From Rotaria macrura (Eukaryota > Rotifera > Eurotatoria > Philodinida > Philodinidae), in contig OENT01000409.1 in the NCBI GenBank assembly GCA_900239685.1, forward strand, positions 1 through 64,000: DNA of 64,000 nt, written 5' to 3'. A model generated the notes under the pieces. That model was not told the DNA's origin. It saw nothing but the letters and a program-made list of their open reading frames with translations, and did not search any database. Positions 63,359 to 64,000 of this stretch are shown here, piece after piece; within the stretch, counting starts at the first letter, position 1, and every line of letters starts with the position of its first letter. The translations under genes were made by a program, and so were the position numbers.

Positions 63359-64000
63359 ATGCGGTGGCTGCTCACTCTTCTATTTTCCTTCGGAATCCTA
63401 TGGCCATATCAATATATTCGACTAGGTAAAAAGAAATAATGAATATTCTTTCGTTTCTATTGAAATATTCGCATTGATCTTAGTTGATGCTGATTATCTT
63501 TCATCATTTGGTATTAAACGTTACAGTGTTATTCGTGCGATTCACGATGAAACGAAAGCAAGTACACATCGACGAAAACGTTCCATCATTGAAAATAATC
63601 CTGACCGTATTCTTACATTAGAATTAGATCATAAGTACATTTGTCGATCTGCTTGTTATCAATAAAGTTTTTCTCTGTTGTTTGTTTAGAAATATAACTT
63701 TAGTTTTAAAAAACACAGATGAATTTTTTGCTTCCGATGCTGACATTCATTTGGATTCGTCCACTTTTATTCGTGTAAATTCTTCTATTCTTTTTCATGG
63801 TTACGTGCTAGGTAAGTTGATCTTCTCATTGAACATGTTTATTATAGAATAGAACATGTTCGGTGTTTCTAGATCATCCAAGTTCATCTTATGTTAGTGG
63901 TGGATTTTATTCAAATTGGTTTGATGGTACAATTAAAATGTCCAATGAAACGTGGCATATTGAACCAACTCGTAAATATGGCATCAGTCTAGTTAACACA
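63359..64000 (+). CDS. ADAM10/Kuzbanian-like metalloprotease, 5' part (runs off right edge)
   Basis: Exons 63359-63425, 63484-63634, 63690-63811 and 63873-64000 join in phase and stay open to the window edge (156 codons). The first exon is a clear signal peptide (MRWLLTLLFSFGILWPYQY). The following sequence fits the ADAM10 prodomain: a basic HRRKRS stretch then RILTLELDHK, then FFASDADIHL and ILFHGYVLGDHPSSYVSGGF, FDGTIKMSNETWHIEP. ADAM10 proteases shed membrane proteins such as Notch and its ligands. The catalytic, disintegrin and membrane parts lie outside. I chose the second of two nearby ATGs (63359) because only it gives the signal peptide in frame. Confidence 0.75.

Overview
The window looks like animal nuclear DNA, most probably from a bdelloid rotifer. 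It is AT-rich, its genes are split by GT-AG introns of roughly 45-60 nt plus some longer ones, and it holds divergent gene families, KDZ-type transposase genes and many small DNA-transposon derivatives. The organism call is an inference from these traits; no rRNA or mitochondrial marker is present. Two undetermined bases (1369, 39448) mark it as draft assembly.

Layout. Bases 1-345 are a second copy of the first exon and upstream flank of the large gene found at 34-40.5 kb. Bases 0.65-6.6 kb are repeats: a deleted hAT element with intact ends and target duplication, a tRNA-derived repeat family, and a degenerate satellite of about 97 bp. From 6.6 to 16.6 kb the minus strand carries two multi-exon genes, one DUF3987-like P-loop gene and one with a possible BEN-like C-terminus. 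At 19.9-22.9 kb is an RPA1 (RPA70) paralogue on the plus strand with a fold-back element in one intron. At 25.7-29.1 kb is an apparently intact five-exon KDZ/CxC-type transposase-like gene. From 29.3 to 33.5 kb lie a CGTTTACG-rich inverted-repeat element and a TA-flanked element that contains a nested MULE remnant and a further GTTAC-rich insertion.

The most striking part is 34-51.7 kb. On the minus strand one splice joins a RING-H2 exon to a very long exon with two RanBP2/NZF zinc fingers, a PARG-like macro domain with the GGG...QEE signature, and many PBZ-like zinc fingers. This is a candidate protein linking ubiquitin and poly(ADP-ribose), interrupted by an in-frame TAA. Divergent to it on the plus strand is a VLIG/GBP-like giant GTPase (N-terminal region, GB1/RHD3 G domain, long coiled coil, Cys/His-rich region, C-terminal vWA), broken once at an A6 homopolymer. 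Together they resemble a stress-response or cell-autonomous immunity locus; that functional reading is inference.

The right end (53-64 kb) carries ordinary host genes: an equilibrative nucleoside transporter (minus), an F-box protein of two exons (plus), a five-exon single-pass Lys/Ser-rich protein that resembles LYRIC/metadherin in layout (minus), and, head to head with it, the first exons of an ADAM10/Kuzbanian-like metalloprotease that runs off the window.
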